Assembly: GCA_944472155.2 (NCBI GenBank)
Contig: OX235279.1
Coordinates: 160,602,199 to 160,666,198, forward strand
DNA length: 64,000 nt
Reading direction: 5' to 3'
Origin: Trichobilharzia szidati
Lineage: Eukaryota > Platyhelminthes > Trematoda > Strigeidida > Schistosomatidae
Position 1 is the stretch's first letter. Every line of letters begins with the position of its first letter. The notes under the pieces are model-generated. The model did not search any database, had not been told where the DNA came from, and saw nothing but the letters and a program-made list of their open reading frames with translations. A program made the translations under genes and the position numbers. Below are positions 39,901 to 54,900 of the stretch, piece by piece.

Positions 39901-42900
39901 CACCGACTCTTCATCAGTGGACTTCCACGACGTTCATTCCCTCTAGATAACCTGATTATGCTTTAAGCTTGCTAACCAACAGAAAAACTCTAATCTTTCT
40001 TAATGCCAATTGCCTAATGAATGAATCATAAATAAGAAATTGTTGTAGTAAAACTCACGTAAGGACTTTGCTATCACTTCGTTATCTTGAATCCATGACA
40101 TTAATTGATCCAGTCGTAAAACCCGCCTTTTTTGTCGTTTAGCCAAGAAAGCAACATTCTCTGTAGCTAACAAGCTAGCCGATGTAAGCGGTACTGAGGG
40201 ACGTGTTCGCTTTTGACCATTTCTCATCCCACTGAGTGAGGAAGTATTCGAATTCCCGAATTGTTTAGCTATTTCAATCTGTTGAACAAGTTCTCTTAAC
40301 GCCATAATACGTCCGTTGAATGTTGCTCCGCCTGCACCTTGTGGTGGTGATATAGCTGATAGCAGTACACTGTAATGCAGCTTATCAATTAGAGGAATTG
40401 AAAACAGCGAAACTTGATCAGCTGTTGATGATCCACTGTGAGATTTTCTATACCTTGAAATAACTTCCTCCCAATCCGGTTCAAAGATGGTAAACATTAA
40501 ACTGTCAAGACATGAATTGCATTCTTGTGTTGTTAACAAAGAGCCAAGATTGTCTGCAACATTTAAGTCTATCAACCGATAGGTTAATACTCGAACACTG
40601 GTGATCAGTTCAAATATGCGTGAGTCCTGATTTCCGTTGATTTTGAAGGAAAAAGGGAAAACAGAACGAGATAATCATCAGTAACTATTTAAAAAATGTT
40701 CTACTGCTATGAACAAACAAGTTCAAATAAAAATGCTTGTGCATGCTGTTTCACAATAAAAACGTTATCTCCAAAATAAATACATAACTAATTAGTTTAA
40801 AATTGATGTAATCGATAAATTAGTTTAGATAACTAGAATTCTCAGCGCCAAATTTATTTGTTTTCACGTGCATTGTGACGCTTTCTCTTTCAGTGATATA
40901 TGGCCATGTTTGACAAACAAACACTGTAGTCCATGAATTAAAAGATAATTTAAAGTTCCAATCCCTGAATCTTTGAAAATCATTAAAAACAAAGCATCAA
41001 TGAAGAAGAGTAAAATAACACGTGGATTCGATCACGAACTGACATCATTTAAAAAACCATTGCAAAGTCAGGGACTACTTCGTGGCTGTTTCACCCTTGC
41101 TGGGAATCTTCAGCAGCACGAGCCAGTTGGGTTCACACTCCTGCCCTTCCGGTTGCAAAGCGAGCTTATAGATCAATCAAACGCTGAGACGCATTCCAAC
41201 AGTTCATGAATTTCAACTTCTACCGAATCATAATATATATCGCAACCGTCAAACAGTGTCATAGGATAGTAACTGTCCTCATACCTTGCTTAATGGACCA
41301 CCCTGGTCATGACTTACCACTAAATCTGTCAGACTAATCATCAAGTGTTGGTTTGCATGGATTTGATTGGTTAAAAGTCTGATCACTATAGATTACAGTA
41401 TAAGTCGCTGACTGGCGAGAGTTGGAATTCGTGGGCCACTAAATTGGGTCCCAGTAGTTGAATGGTCCATAGACCCACCCTGTAACCAAAAGGTTCTGGC
41501 TGCAAACTCCAGTGGGCGCGTACCACTGAAGAGTATCCAATGATTTTCCAATGGTTCTCTAACTAAAGTCACCTAACGATGAAACCTGTGGTCGATCAAA
41601 TCCCTACAAACCAATACTTGATAAAATACAATGGGAAAATCATCCCCCGCCCCCTCATATCTAGTAGCCTCCAAAATGATATCAGTATATGTTGAAAACT
41701 ATATGAGCTTATTATTGACAATCAATGAATGTCAGTAAAACTTTTTACCACCCACTAATCCTACTTTCTCAACGTTGTAGTAGTCTGTCTAGCTAAAAGT
41801 AATCAGTAATCAGGTGACCAAAAGATTATGTTGAGGCTAAACACCTCTTACTTTTTTCTGACTGACTGATTGACTGACTTGGTTTCAACGTAGAAATTTT
41901 CACAGAAGTGTAGCCAATTCAAGTTTACACACTTCATATAGCATACAAACATAGAGGGAAAATATATAAAAATCATACTTAGAAGAACTAAAATTATCAG
42001 AAATCTACAGGCACAAAGAATAAACACATGGAAAAACATGAGGATCTGGGGGACTACAAAGAATGACTTTACCACCTGTCTTATTGGTGAAAATAATTTC
42101 CAGCCACATCACCGCTGATTGTCTCCAACCAGTGATTTTTAGTTTGTTTGTAAAGATTTGACCGGTGACAGGTTTGGCTCCGAATTAAAAACATCATTTA
42201 GAGAACTTTCACAGCTGGGTACATCTGTACACCAAACGAAACCTGATCCATTCACTCAGCTACAGGGTTCGCAGAATTTGCACCCCGGACACCATAGAAG
42301 CTGGACTAGACAATCTCATGAGAATCCTCGTCGAGAATTGTTATCCAGAACGACTTATTGCAAAGCCTATAAATCCTAGACCACAAAAGCCGTCCATGCT
42401 TAGCGTCCCGGAAAATCTACTCTGCATGAACCTTCAGTTCAATGGAGATATATCTGCGGAAACACTAAAAAAATCGACTGTCGTGTTCACTTGAGAAGAC
42501 CTTCTTCGCAACTGAACTACGACTAACATTCTCCACAAAACCTATGATTCATGTGAACGTGAAGGATAATCTACGACTGCTGGCCCACTCAATGTATATT
42601 TATCAATTCACCTGCCCGTGTGGAGCGAGGTATGTCAGCCTTGACTCAGCGTTCGTTATCCAGAAGTATCACCGAACACTTACCAGAATGGTTTTACAAA
42701 GGAGAAAATCGCAGCATCTCCATCTTAGAACATCTGATAGAGTGCGGACACCAAGCTACATCGCAAACAAACTTCAAAGTCGTCTACAGAGTAAGAAGTA
42801 GGCTTCCTAAAGGTGTACGAATCAGACTTCAAACCGCAGAAGCAATGGCGATTCACTAGCTAAGTCCTGAACTCTGCATACGGAAGAAGTTTGTTCAATC

Positions 42901-45900
42901 ACTACACTTACAATGGACTTAATCTATTTTATTACCCGACAAGTAAATTCTATCTAATCTTCTTTTCTGTCTCTTTATTAGTATTATTTTGTCTTCTCAA
43001 TTGTAATATTTTACATTGTCAACCTTTTTCTTCTCTACCCCCACCCAATTTAATCTCTACACCTCATTACCACTGTTACTGACTTGACTAACGCTCAATT
43101 TCTAGTCATTTACATTACGTCATCCAACTTACTAACTTAATCTTACTTTAGTTGCTGTTTAATTAACCTTGTTTCTACATTAGATCAACCTTGAATTACC
43201 TAATTAATTACCTAAACTTGACAAACCTCATGTATACACATACAAAAATAATTATATATCAATGCGATTGTACAGATATGTGAAAGAATTCGCCGAAAAG
43301 AGTCTCTTCGCTGAAAGTCTTCTCTTTTTCATATGACTCAATGGGGATTTAGACGACCATTGGGAAACCAGATGTGAGTACTGGACAGCTGTTTCGTTCT
43401 AATTCGGGTGCCTCTAGTTACTCGCACAAGAAATTTAATTGGAGGGTGCGTTACATATGGTGAATTGGCAGGAGTTGGAATTCAAGGTCTACCAGATTGA
43501 GTCCTAGTGATTGAATAGTCTACGAGCTCATCTTGACACCAGGAGGTCCTGGCTTCGCGCCCGTTAGATGAGTACTGATGAAGAGCCATAAACTGTGGCG
43601 AAACACTGATTGTGCTCATCTAAGAAGAGTGGTGGCGATGTGCTGCTGAAGCCTTATATTCCACCTGGAACCTAGGTGAATAATATTAATCAGGCTGATA
43701 GTTGAGTTTAAATGGAGAAAGTCGAACAATAAGGCACTCAAACGATTAACTACTAACTCTCCTAGCTATCAGACCATCGGTTGGCCCGTATAGTTCGCTT
43801 GTTATTATTATTATTATTATTAGTAGTAGTAGTAGTGGTATCATCGTGGTCTTAAATACACAATTAAACATTTTTTTTTTGTAAAAAATAAAGCACAGTA
43901 ATAATGAACTTTCGTACTCAAAAAGAAACACAAATAGACATAAATGTCACGAAAATATTGATTGTAAATCATTGAAAAAACAAACAAACAAACGAAAACA
44001 ACAAAAAGAGAAACTTACTCTGTCTTTAAAGTCTTCTGCGTTTAAATTAGATAAACGCCAGATAACTCGATACATTATTTTAGCTGCGTAATTCTCCATA
44101 GTATACAGAGTAAGATAGTCGGTGCACTTGGCCATTGGCAGAAGAAATATCGATGTGAGCTGAATAATTTTTGAAGAGGAAGAAATGAACGAAGAAAAAA
44201 AAAAGAAATGAGCAAATATGCCAAAAAAGAAAATAAACCCAGTTAAAACTTACCGAAAAGGCAAGCAGAAAAAAGAAAAGAACAATTCTAAGCGTGACCA
44301 AAAAAGTGAAAAGTAGAAACGCTTATCCATGTATGTGCGTATATATATATTTATATACATATATGTATGATGTAATACAATTGACTTTCTAGGTTGGAGA
44401 TAATAGTAATAATAATAAGAGTGAAATCAATTTATCTCTACACACATAACTATTTCCATCGCATTAACTTGACATAAAAGTAATATAACTGTTAAAATAC
44501 TTCGACAATGTATGAAAATGATACACTTCGCTTTTATCACAAGTTTAAATCAGTTAGGAAGTAAAGAAAAGCACAGGTATTGGTCTTCTGGGGGAATTTT
44601 GTTAAATTGGCTGGAGGATTTCATCACGATTAAACTGATGCTCGCTAACGACTGGCCCTATTCAGGTAGGTTCTAGTGGGAAGCCCTGACCAGTAAGGTG
44701 CAGCAGGTTGAAGATGAGGCAGTAACTCATCGAAGAAGACATTGAGAAGTGGTTGCACTATGTCGTGAATTGGTAGAAGTTGGAATACATAGGCTGATCA
44801 TTGGATAGGATTGGGTCGGAGTGGCTGAATGGTCTACAAGCTAGCTCGCCTTGTAACTAGAAGGTCCTGGGTTCGGACCCTGGCGGTGGGTGCGTACTCC
44901 TGAAGAGTCCCAAACTAGGTGGGGCGAAACAGCTGTCCAGTACTCCTTGGCTGGTTTCCCAATGGTTCTTTTACTGATGTCAGCTCATGATGAAACCCTC
45001 CAACCAATAAAATCACAGGTCTTTGTTCTATCCTCGGCGTTTGCTATCCAAGCGTATTATAAAACACTTACCCCGTGATTTTATGAAGCAGAAAAACGAT
45101 TCCCCTGCCACAGCTCTATCCCTCAACACCAGATCGAATCTGGACACCAAACTAACCCACAAATCAACATCAAAGGTATCTCCAGTATACGCGAGAATCT
45201 CGCTGAAAGAGCTCAACGAATCAAACTTCTTCAAACTTCAGAAGCAATAGCGATTTTTACATGTTAAATCCTGGAGTTTGCATACAAAAGAATAAGTTCG
45301 TTCATTGTCATTATATCTACAATGGACCTGATCTGCATCTACATTGGATATGTAATTTTTGTGTTTTTGCTTTTTACTTGTATTGTTTTCTTCCATCACC
45401 CCCTTCTATTGAATGTCTACCGCCGCTGTTAACCTGACTCTCGTTCAGTTTCAGTTGAATTTCACTCATTCCCCTCAACTTTATTAGGTCATTTAATGTA
45501 CTTAGTGAATACAAGCAGTGATGTGCTTGTAAACTGTCATCAGTAATGAAGCCTATTTATTACAGGAATAATAGGAGGTCCTGGAGAACCGAAAATATAG
45601 GTTGAGTAGTTTATTATTATTACTATCCCCTTAGGTTCCGAGTGGAACATAGGGCTTCATCAGTCCATGTCCATTTCATCTTCTTCTCTACAGTCCTCTT
45701 TAATTGGCTCCACAATAGCCCATAAGCTTTCACATCCTTCATGTCACCCTCACACACACACGCCCAACTTGTCGTTCCCCACTAGGGTTCAACTCGACGG
45801 ACTTCCTGGGGCGTGATGTCACCCAGTAGTTTCTCAGCGTACGTCCAATCCATCATCATTATCTTCAGTATATTTCTTCAGCAATAGGCTCTTAACTGGT

Positions 45901-48900
45901 TGGTTACCTTTTAGGGTTCCTTGTTGTTGACCCCTTCTGGCAGCCCAAATGAACTTGAGTAATGGCAGGACTAAAACTAACTGCTGCAGTACTCTCAAAA
46001 GGTAAAACTGTTGTTGTTGTTGTTGGAGTCAAAGTCATACAAATGGCTGGAACAGATCCCATAACGCCAGGGTATTTATCTCAAACGACCAGTAATGCAG
46101 CTAGGTTGTCTTTCTACTTCAAGGAGGGAGATAGAGAAAATGACGACTTTGAAAACTGTAACGTGCCTAACGATATTTCATCGTCTGCAATAATACTAAT
46201 TTCACCATAAAATCTAAAAGAACTGAGCAGCATCTGAAATAATTGATGAAAGGGTTACTGATATTGAAGCTCATGTGAATGATTTTGGTGTAGTTTTGTT
46301 CTTTCAACCGGTTGGGATCGCCCATATCAAGACTGATTTCAGAAGCAGTTATGCAAAGACTTGAGAACATAACCCTACAAAAGATTAAAACGAAAATTCG
46401 AATACCTTACGCGGATAACACACTCGTGATAATCAGAAGAAATGACTTAGAAAACACTCACAACTTGATAAACAACATCTTCAACGACATCAAATTCACA
46501 AGAGAAGTGGAATCCGAGGACAAAACTCCATTTTTATGTGTCTTAGTCAAACCAACAATCACAGAAAAATTAGAAACTCAAGTTTACAGTAAATCAATTC
46601 GCACAGACCAAATACCCAATCACAACAGCAACAAACGAATAACACACAAAACAGTTGCCTACAAACGTATTCAAGAGATTCAAGACTCATTGCAGCACTT
46701 CTAACTTAAGGAAAATTGAAGAAAAATATCTCATGGACGTCTCCTGAAAGAATGGATATGCACGAAACTCCATCAAAAGACATCCACCCTCTACCCAACC
46801 AACCAAATCGAAGGCCTCCAAAGAAAACACAAAGAAAATCATCGTGACGTGTATAAAGGACGTCTCAGAAATCACTGTATGACTCTTTAAACCTTCAGGT
46901 ATTGATGTTATATACAAACCAATAAAATTACTTCATTTGGCTCTATATCAACCAACATCATCTACAAGATAAATTACAATAACTGTGGAAAACATTATTT
47001 TGATCAAAGTGGACGCCCTCTTCGTCTTCTTCGCATCCATGAACATACACTGGCTGTAGAAAGACGCGATATTCACTCCTTCATATCGCTGCATACAGAT
47101 AACCACGCACACCAGTTCGATTGAGATAGTCTTCAAATCTTAGTCAGAGGAAACGCTAAGAACATCAGAGAATATCTAGAAGCATGGTATTCAAGTGAAT
47201 TGGAAATCAACAGACACATTGAGGTATAGACAAGATTTACCAATCCATAAGATTGAAATCACATGAACTCCCAGGTCCAGGAAACAATCATTACCAATAC
47301 ACGTGGACTAGAGGTTGATGATAAAATATACGAAGACAACCAGTCATGTTGGAGCTTACCAGGAGAGCTGACGAACAGATTCGTGGAGAATTCCAAAGGC
47401 TTGCTTCAAATTGAAGTATGCGCCGAGGATGTTATCTAGTACGACAGTGAAAACTTTGCAGTTAACCCCTATACAGCTCAGAGAATACAACTACATCAGA
47501 ATTCTAAGGGGATTGCATGAAATCTGTCTACCAAGTGTGCAGCGTAGTCTCAAAGCTATGTGACATTATACTGTTGCATGTCATGAGTTGATACTAGATT
47601 CACAGAGTTGACAGATATGTTGAATAGCTTAGTGCTAAGCCCTATAACTGTACAATATTTAGTGTTCTCCGAGCTTTGACATTTACTCCTCAATGTTCCA
47701 TCACTAGTCTTCATGACATCCTCGGCATTAAATTCCAAACAAAGGTTACATAATATCAAACGACTTCCAATCCAATTTTGTGTCACAAAATTGCCACCAT
47801 TATTTCAGAGTCACTGACCTCTGCACTGACAAAGATAAATGCGAATCACATGAAAACAATTCTGAAGATTGTGAGTACTCTTTGTTGATAGATGCTACCA
47901 AGCACGGAATATCGGTCCACGACTCCCAACTGAATGTATCAGTGTAACTAACACCCAAGTAGATCATAATGTTTTCCCAAATAGATATCCACATAGGTAA
48001 ATGAGTTGAAACAGCTACAATGTTCACGAAAAAGTCAGTGATTTGTGAATACTGCAAAATCAGGATAATAAACCTCTACACTTCGCCTCATCGAATTTAC
48101 ATTCTCAAAACAATTAAAACCCAGTTCATTTATTAACACTTCACAAGTTTCAATTGTGGATAACATTTTAGCGTATGAAAAAAGATCAATACTGAGCTGG
48201 ACAATCTTAGTGAGAATAGTATGATTGACGAGCGGTGGGAATACTGAGCAAATGGATTTTGTATTTGGCAGAAACATGTTTTACTATATGCCTAGGCTTA
48301 CTATTATCATTGAAATTAGAATTCTTTATAAACAACCAATATTTGGACATTTTGTGTACTAATATTTTGAAAGGTAGAATTATTTGCTTTCGCTAATTTC
48401 GTAAGCAATTCATCCATTTAACTTATTTATGTGATAAGAATTTATTTACAGTTGATTGAACCTTCACTAAACAGAATTAATTTATGATTACTTACATTGG
48501 AATGTGTGATATGCTATTTCATCTGAAGGCGAAGGTGACGAGAAGTTAAATTAGTTTTGAAACCTCTTGACTGTGCTGTGACTGGGTGAAAAGTCACTGT
48601 AGAACTTTTTTCCAAGGTGTGTATCACTTCGAACTGGAACGTCTCGAAAAAGCACACAAAATAAGGAGACAGAAACAGAAATTACACTACAACAGACAAA
48701 CATTGATGATGCCGGGTCGGAGTAAGTGAACATAATTCAATGAAGATCCCTGCTGGGTGCGTACTACCGAAGAGTCCCAAACTAGAACGAAACAACTGTC
48801 CGGTACTCCCTGGCTGGTTTCCCAATGGTCTTCTAACTGATGCCAACTCATGACGAAATCCTTTAACTAATCAATCAAATCCCTACAAATCAATACTTGA

Positions 48901-51900
48901 ATATCAATGAGATGCTCACTAGCGACTGGCCCTATTCAGGTGGGTAGTTACCTGGGGTTCTAGTGGGAAGCCGTGACCAGTAGGGTGCAGCAGGTCGGGT
49001 GTGAGGACAAATACTCGCTAAAGAAATTGGCTAGTGGTCGCGCAATGTCGTGAATTGGCGAAAGTAAGAATACATAGGCCATTGGATTGGGTCCCAGTGG
49101 CTGAATGGCCTAAGAGCTAGCTCATCTTGTAACCAGAAGGTCCTGGGTTCGAACCCCTGTGGTGGGTGCGTACTGCTGAAGATTCCCAAACTAGGCTGTC
49201 GAAATAGCTGGCTGTTCAGTACTCCAGTGGTGGTTTTCTTATGGTTCTCTAACTGATGTCAACTCATGATGAAACCCTGTAACCAATCTATGAAGCTGTT
49301 CATAATCCGAAATATGTGAATACATTTGTTCATTTCTAGACAACTTTGAAACACATCAGTCATGTTCTGCAGTCATTGGATCTTAGCATCCTGAGGATGT
49401 CAACCAAGCAGCCTACAGATTTTCATATGTCGCTCAGATTAACATTCCATGATTACATGGACCGGTGACACATTTTCATCTGCCTAGTTCATTGATTAGC
49501 ATAATATGATATTTCTTTAGTCCATGCATGTCAATACACTTGCTTCAGTGGTTCTAGATCTAAAGGATTAAATATCATCTTTAATTGAAAAGTCTACAGA
49601 AAATCTCATACACTGGTAAGTATTGTTGTCGAATGATAAGGGTTTTCACCATTGTTAGAGAGCGAAACCTGCTGGATCCTATAGTTGGCTTTTCCTAAGA
49701 TCCAGTGAATTCCATGATGTTAGACACCTTGTTAACTAACTCTAAGTTTATCAGATCAGCGATCTACAACAATGTGATGAACTCTCTTGGTCTTTCACAA
49801 ACTAATTCCTACTATGAATTACTTGGAATAATTGCATAGTGTATAGGAAAAAATCAAAATCTTTAACATGCTCGGCCTATTTTAAGTAATTTTATAATCA
49901 TTCAATCTGACTCATTGCTCAAATTATTCCAGGGAATTCATAATATCTACTGTATGGATACTTCTAATCTTAGTTCCTGCTGGTCAGCAGGTAATCACCA
50001 TCATCATCTTCAAACAACTATGGAGTTAAACCATCACGTCCCGCCGTTTCGTCTAGTTTTAAGCTAAAAGGCAGCTTTCATAGCCTAGACTATAGTTGTA
50101 CGACCAATGTGAGGTTAAGTTGGATGTTAGACGTCTATCTGAAGAATCTCTTAACATCCGTAGAATGAATTCTGCAGATTTACTATTCCGACTAGGTGAT
50201 AATAAGTAAATAATTATACCTGGGGTTAGCAAGTATCGACAGAGAGGCCACAGTTTTACGAAGTGAGACCTGTTGTGTGATTTAACGCATGGCTTAGACA
50301 TTGGTAGCTCTAATATCAAGTTTTAAGAGACGAGGAATGTTGCTTCTGAGACGTTAAGTTCCTGACAGTGTTCGCAGAGTTAAGAGCATATTAAGAAACT
50401 GTATGGGGAACAGTATTAGAAGTGGATATAGAGTTTGAGGAAAGGAAGATAAATAGGATGGTTGAGGGATAAAAACTTTGTGCGTTCAAAGAATTAAATC
50501 AACAGATGATTGGTACAGTCATGCTATCCCCATGGATAAGATTTATTTCTTTTTCGATCACTTGACTTAGTAGTTTAGAGTAACCTCACAGCTCAGGTTT
50601 CCACTGCTTTAGGACGGCCACACATTGTCTGCTTTAAGATGACTGCGTAGAGTTTCATTTGCATGTAAAACCAATAATGGGTAAGTTTGGACTTACCATT
50701 TCTGTAAAAAACATTTTACACCCCCTCGCCTTAAGAGGGAAAGTCGAAAAAGCTGGCTTTCTGCTCGTTTCACAGAAATATCTTGCAGCTGTTAAGACCT
50801 TCATCGGTACAGTCTTACCTTCAGACCCCTACCATACAGTGTTAGCAGCTTTAATGATTGTGAGTAGTTATAGTCTAACAGCTGTTTGTTTGGCTCTTCT
50901 GTCGTGGTGAGGTCTTCAGAAATATGTCTTTCAGTCAGTAAAGCTCGTTAAATCATTGATATATACAAGTCTGACTGGTACATCAAGGTAGTGGATATCG
51001 GCCTGTGAATGTAATGTTCAAAAGAGTGTAATTCTCACTAAGTGTCTACCAGAAGATTAGTGGAGTTAAGTGAGCGCATACTTACATAGTCTGAATAAAA
51101 TGACTCTTGTTTTTCATTTTCTGCCAGTTAGCAATATAAACCATCGACCATCCAAAGCCATCGGTTAATAACCGTCTTCACAAGAAACTCCATCAACTAT
51201 AGATTCTCACTAAACACCTGCTGAACTTAAGTTTGTAGTATTATAATACCATAAATGAACACTCCTGTGAAGTCTTAAGTTTGAAAAATCTGTCTCTACA
51301 AACCTTTGAGAACTTCAGTGGTTTTCCAGGTAACGAAAACTACTCTGAACAAAGATTGGTACAGAAATCATTGAAAATCCTGAAGCAATGACTATTCCAT
51401 TGTCGTTCAAAGCTGTAGCCTATCATTCTGTGCCATTAACACTCTCTAGAATCAACTTCTGTGAAAATGACGGTGACTAGTAAGTTACCATTAGACAACC
51501 TGGTTGGAAACTTCTCCTCAGGTGTCGTTTAAATTAGCCCAGGACATAATGTAGGCTTACGAAGAAAACACATATAGATAGAGTTTGCGAATAAATTGTT
51601 ATTCGCATTAATAACATAATGAAAACAAATCTATGAAAAGACTTAAAAAACTCACGTTTATGTTAGACCAAGGTTGAATTGCAAACCAACTGAGTAGATT
51701 GAAACCATTATAAACTCCAAAGCAGTTGAGCAGATTGACAAGATAAAAATTTCGTGGTGTTGGCAGTGTTTCAGCGAAGACAATATCTCCCATATGCTGA
51801 CGAGAAATTTGACTCCAGTCATTGAATGGATCTCTGGAAACAAAATCCAGTGATAAATGACATTCTACAGAGAATTTATTTCGGATAATGATTGAAACTC

Positions 51901-54900
51901 GTTAAGTAACCCAGATAATTGACAATATTTAGCAAGGTCAGGTTGGGTCCAAATAGCTGAATGGTTAGCGAGCTCGTCTGGAAGCCTGAAGTTTCCGGGT
52001 TCAAACCTCTGTGAATACGAGCTGATGGGAAGTCCCAAACTAGGATGAAACAGCTATCCAGTAGCCGCTGGTTAGAAGTGAGTTGGTGGTTGTTCATCGA
52101 CAGAATACTCGCCAACCACGGAAGTGGTCCAAAGTTTGATATACAGACCACACGTGTCCAAACCTCGCTATTCTAAGGTTGGGCGTGAGGCTAGCAACTT
52201 CATCCCGTAAAAAAACAAACAAAACAACACCGATGATACTGAGACTTCAAACTCAAAGCTTAAAGCCCGACGTTGTACTCGGGACGCTAAGGAATACAAT
52301 AAAGTAATAATAGATGATGTATGAATGCATAAAGAAATGTCGAAGAAACAATGATATCCTAAGGAGTTTTAAGAAGTAATTAAAACGTGACCGTTATACC
52401 ATCGAAGAAATCATCAGTGTGACAGTCAAGAGAACTTGATTAAACACACCGTTTACGTAACAAACAGTGAGTGATTCTGTTAATCGGGGCTTTTAATTTT
52501 AGGATGAAGTCTAATCAGGTGCTGACCACTTCCTAAATTTACAGACAACTTAGACAAAGTAGGAGATATTAGTGACTGTAGTGTTGAAAATACTGTAATT
52601 CTCACAATAATAGACTACCCCGAAAAGTTTTCAGAGATAAGTGATCACGAAACTATGGTGACATAGAATCAGAATTAAATGACACTTGTTCTTTACCTTC
52701 CACCAATTAGTAACACGAGCTTGTCTATCATCCGAAGTCATAGGTCAGTAGCTATCTTTAAAAATCAGAAGGGTTAAGCAACAAGAAACTCTAGAAGCAA
52801 AACAACCGAGGACCTATCGCCCGACTAATATACCAAAGGAGACCAGCGAGTGACATTGAGAGCCAGGCCAAGTAGGAAACGAATGGCTGGTTGTTTGTCC
52901 GAGGGTGACAAGGAGGAGAACGTGTGAGGAGGAAATAGAAACGTATGGTCAACGATGCAGCCAGATAAAACGAACTCTAAAGAACAGTGTGAAGTGGAGA
53001 TGTACTCCTGAAGCCCGAATATCCCATTCAGAACCCAACAGAATAATAACAATAATAAACTACTTGTACGAATCAGCAAGTAGTGTTTGACGGACAAAAT
53101 TACATTGTGTAAACACTAGACTGAAGGTCGGCCAGTTAAATTTCCAGACTAGTAGATAGTACAGATCAACACTGTAGGTTAAAAACGACATTGTAGGCGA
53201 ATTCCCCATTGATTTTTGCCGTGTTCCGCTTTCAGGTCCCACATGACAAACACATATCCAGACTGTCATCTATTTATGAATAACCAACAGATAAATTCAC
53301 CTCAAAAACGCGGTCTGGAATGTGCTTCTTATTTGTTTACTCTGAAGTTTCGTTCCACCCGTTGTGAGCTGGAAGGAATTCTCACAGCAGTTGTGTCACC
53401 TACCATTGAAGATGCCAGACCAAAAAAATCAACAGAGTAGAACTTTGCCAAGATTATTGTATGAAACTGACACAAACGTTGAGGGAAAATAAAATAATTT
53501 CATGAAACACAGGGAATGTCTCTACCCTTTTATAAACAATTTGGAAACGTTTCACTGAAGATCTCTAACCTCCAGTTCTTAGCTTCACCCTAACCCAAAG
53601 ACACAAGCCAGGCGACCTACATCAGGACGACAGTTGGTGATTTCATGCGCTGATGGTATCTCTTGGTTTGACCACCCCTAACTGTTTACTTAGTATTACT
53701 TGATGATGACAGAAGTAGTTTTGTACACTTAACATATTTCTCATACACCACAATCGATGAAGCTTACTTTTTTTGTCTTAAACGATTCATCTAATCTCGA
53801 CATCATGACGTACCATGTCGTTCCACCTTACGCAAGCAACTGGATTAAAGCATACATGACGGAAAACCTCCCGTCTTTATTATTTTTTCTATTACTATTC
53901 CCCTGGGTTCATAGTGGAACACAGGGCTTCAATATCACATCTCCACACATTCCTGTTCTCTGCAGCCCTCTTTAGCTGACCTCAAGACTGCCAATAGGCT
54001 CTCACATACTTCTCACATGATCGCCTCTATGTCAGCCTCGGACAGATACTCAGCTTCTCGTTTCCCATTCGGGTACCACTTGAGCAATAGCCTGGAGCGT
54101 GATGTCACCAGTCGGTCTACTCAGCGTGTATCCAGTCCATCTCCATTTCCTTCGGGATATTCGTTGAGCAATAGGTTCTTGATTGGTTGGTTCCCTACCA
54201 GAGTTTCTTGTTCCTAATTCTTTCTGACCAGCAATTTGATCTTCAGTATCCAGTCAGCCAAGGAGGCTGTTGATAAAAGTCTGAAAAAACTGTTCGAAAT
54301 GCTTTTTGTGACGCACACAACAAGTTTCTGACCGATCTAAAAGAACTGGCTGACTTAATATTGGCGTTGAAAATTCACCGACTATTTTATGTCTCATGTA
54401 ACACAAACTTGAAGACTTGCAGGCGAAAACCAACAAACTGGCAGAAGAAGCAACGAAGAAAGGACTGAAAGTAAATATAGAGGAGACAGAGGTGATGACG
54501 GAGATATCCAACCAACCAAGAACAACAACAATAATCACTAATCCCTATCAACGGCAGAAATCTAAAAATGGCCATTTCCTTAACTTCTCCGGGAAGCATC
54601 GTTCCAGCTACATGAGGAAGAGATAATAATAATAGTAATAATCTACTTTATTCCAAATAACATTACTTATAGAACAGAATGGAATTCTCAGCATTTGTCA
54701 CAATATTGCATCTGATTTTCTCAAAATATAAATGAAATTAAAAATTAAAATAAAATTAACCAGAGGAATTTGTCCGCTTTTACGATATAAAGTCAAAAAT
54801 ATTCGAAGTACGAATTGAGAAAAGTAATAATAATAATAACAGTGAGTTTGTTTCAAACAGTATTGTCGATTCAGTCTGGAAATATTAGCATGTTATAGAT

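Noticed and set aside
43746..43931. Short frames made of TTA/AGT repeats
   Set aside because: Arise from a (TTA)n/(AGT)n microsatellite and a poly(T) tract.
50659..50910. 83-codon plus-strand frame as a small gene
   Set aside because: No motif, no splice context or upstream signal, and surrounding sequence looks like an old repeat.
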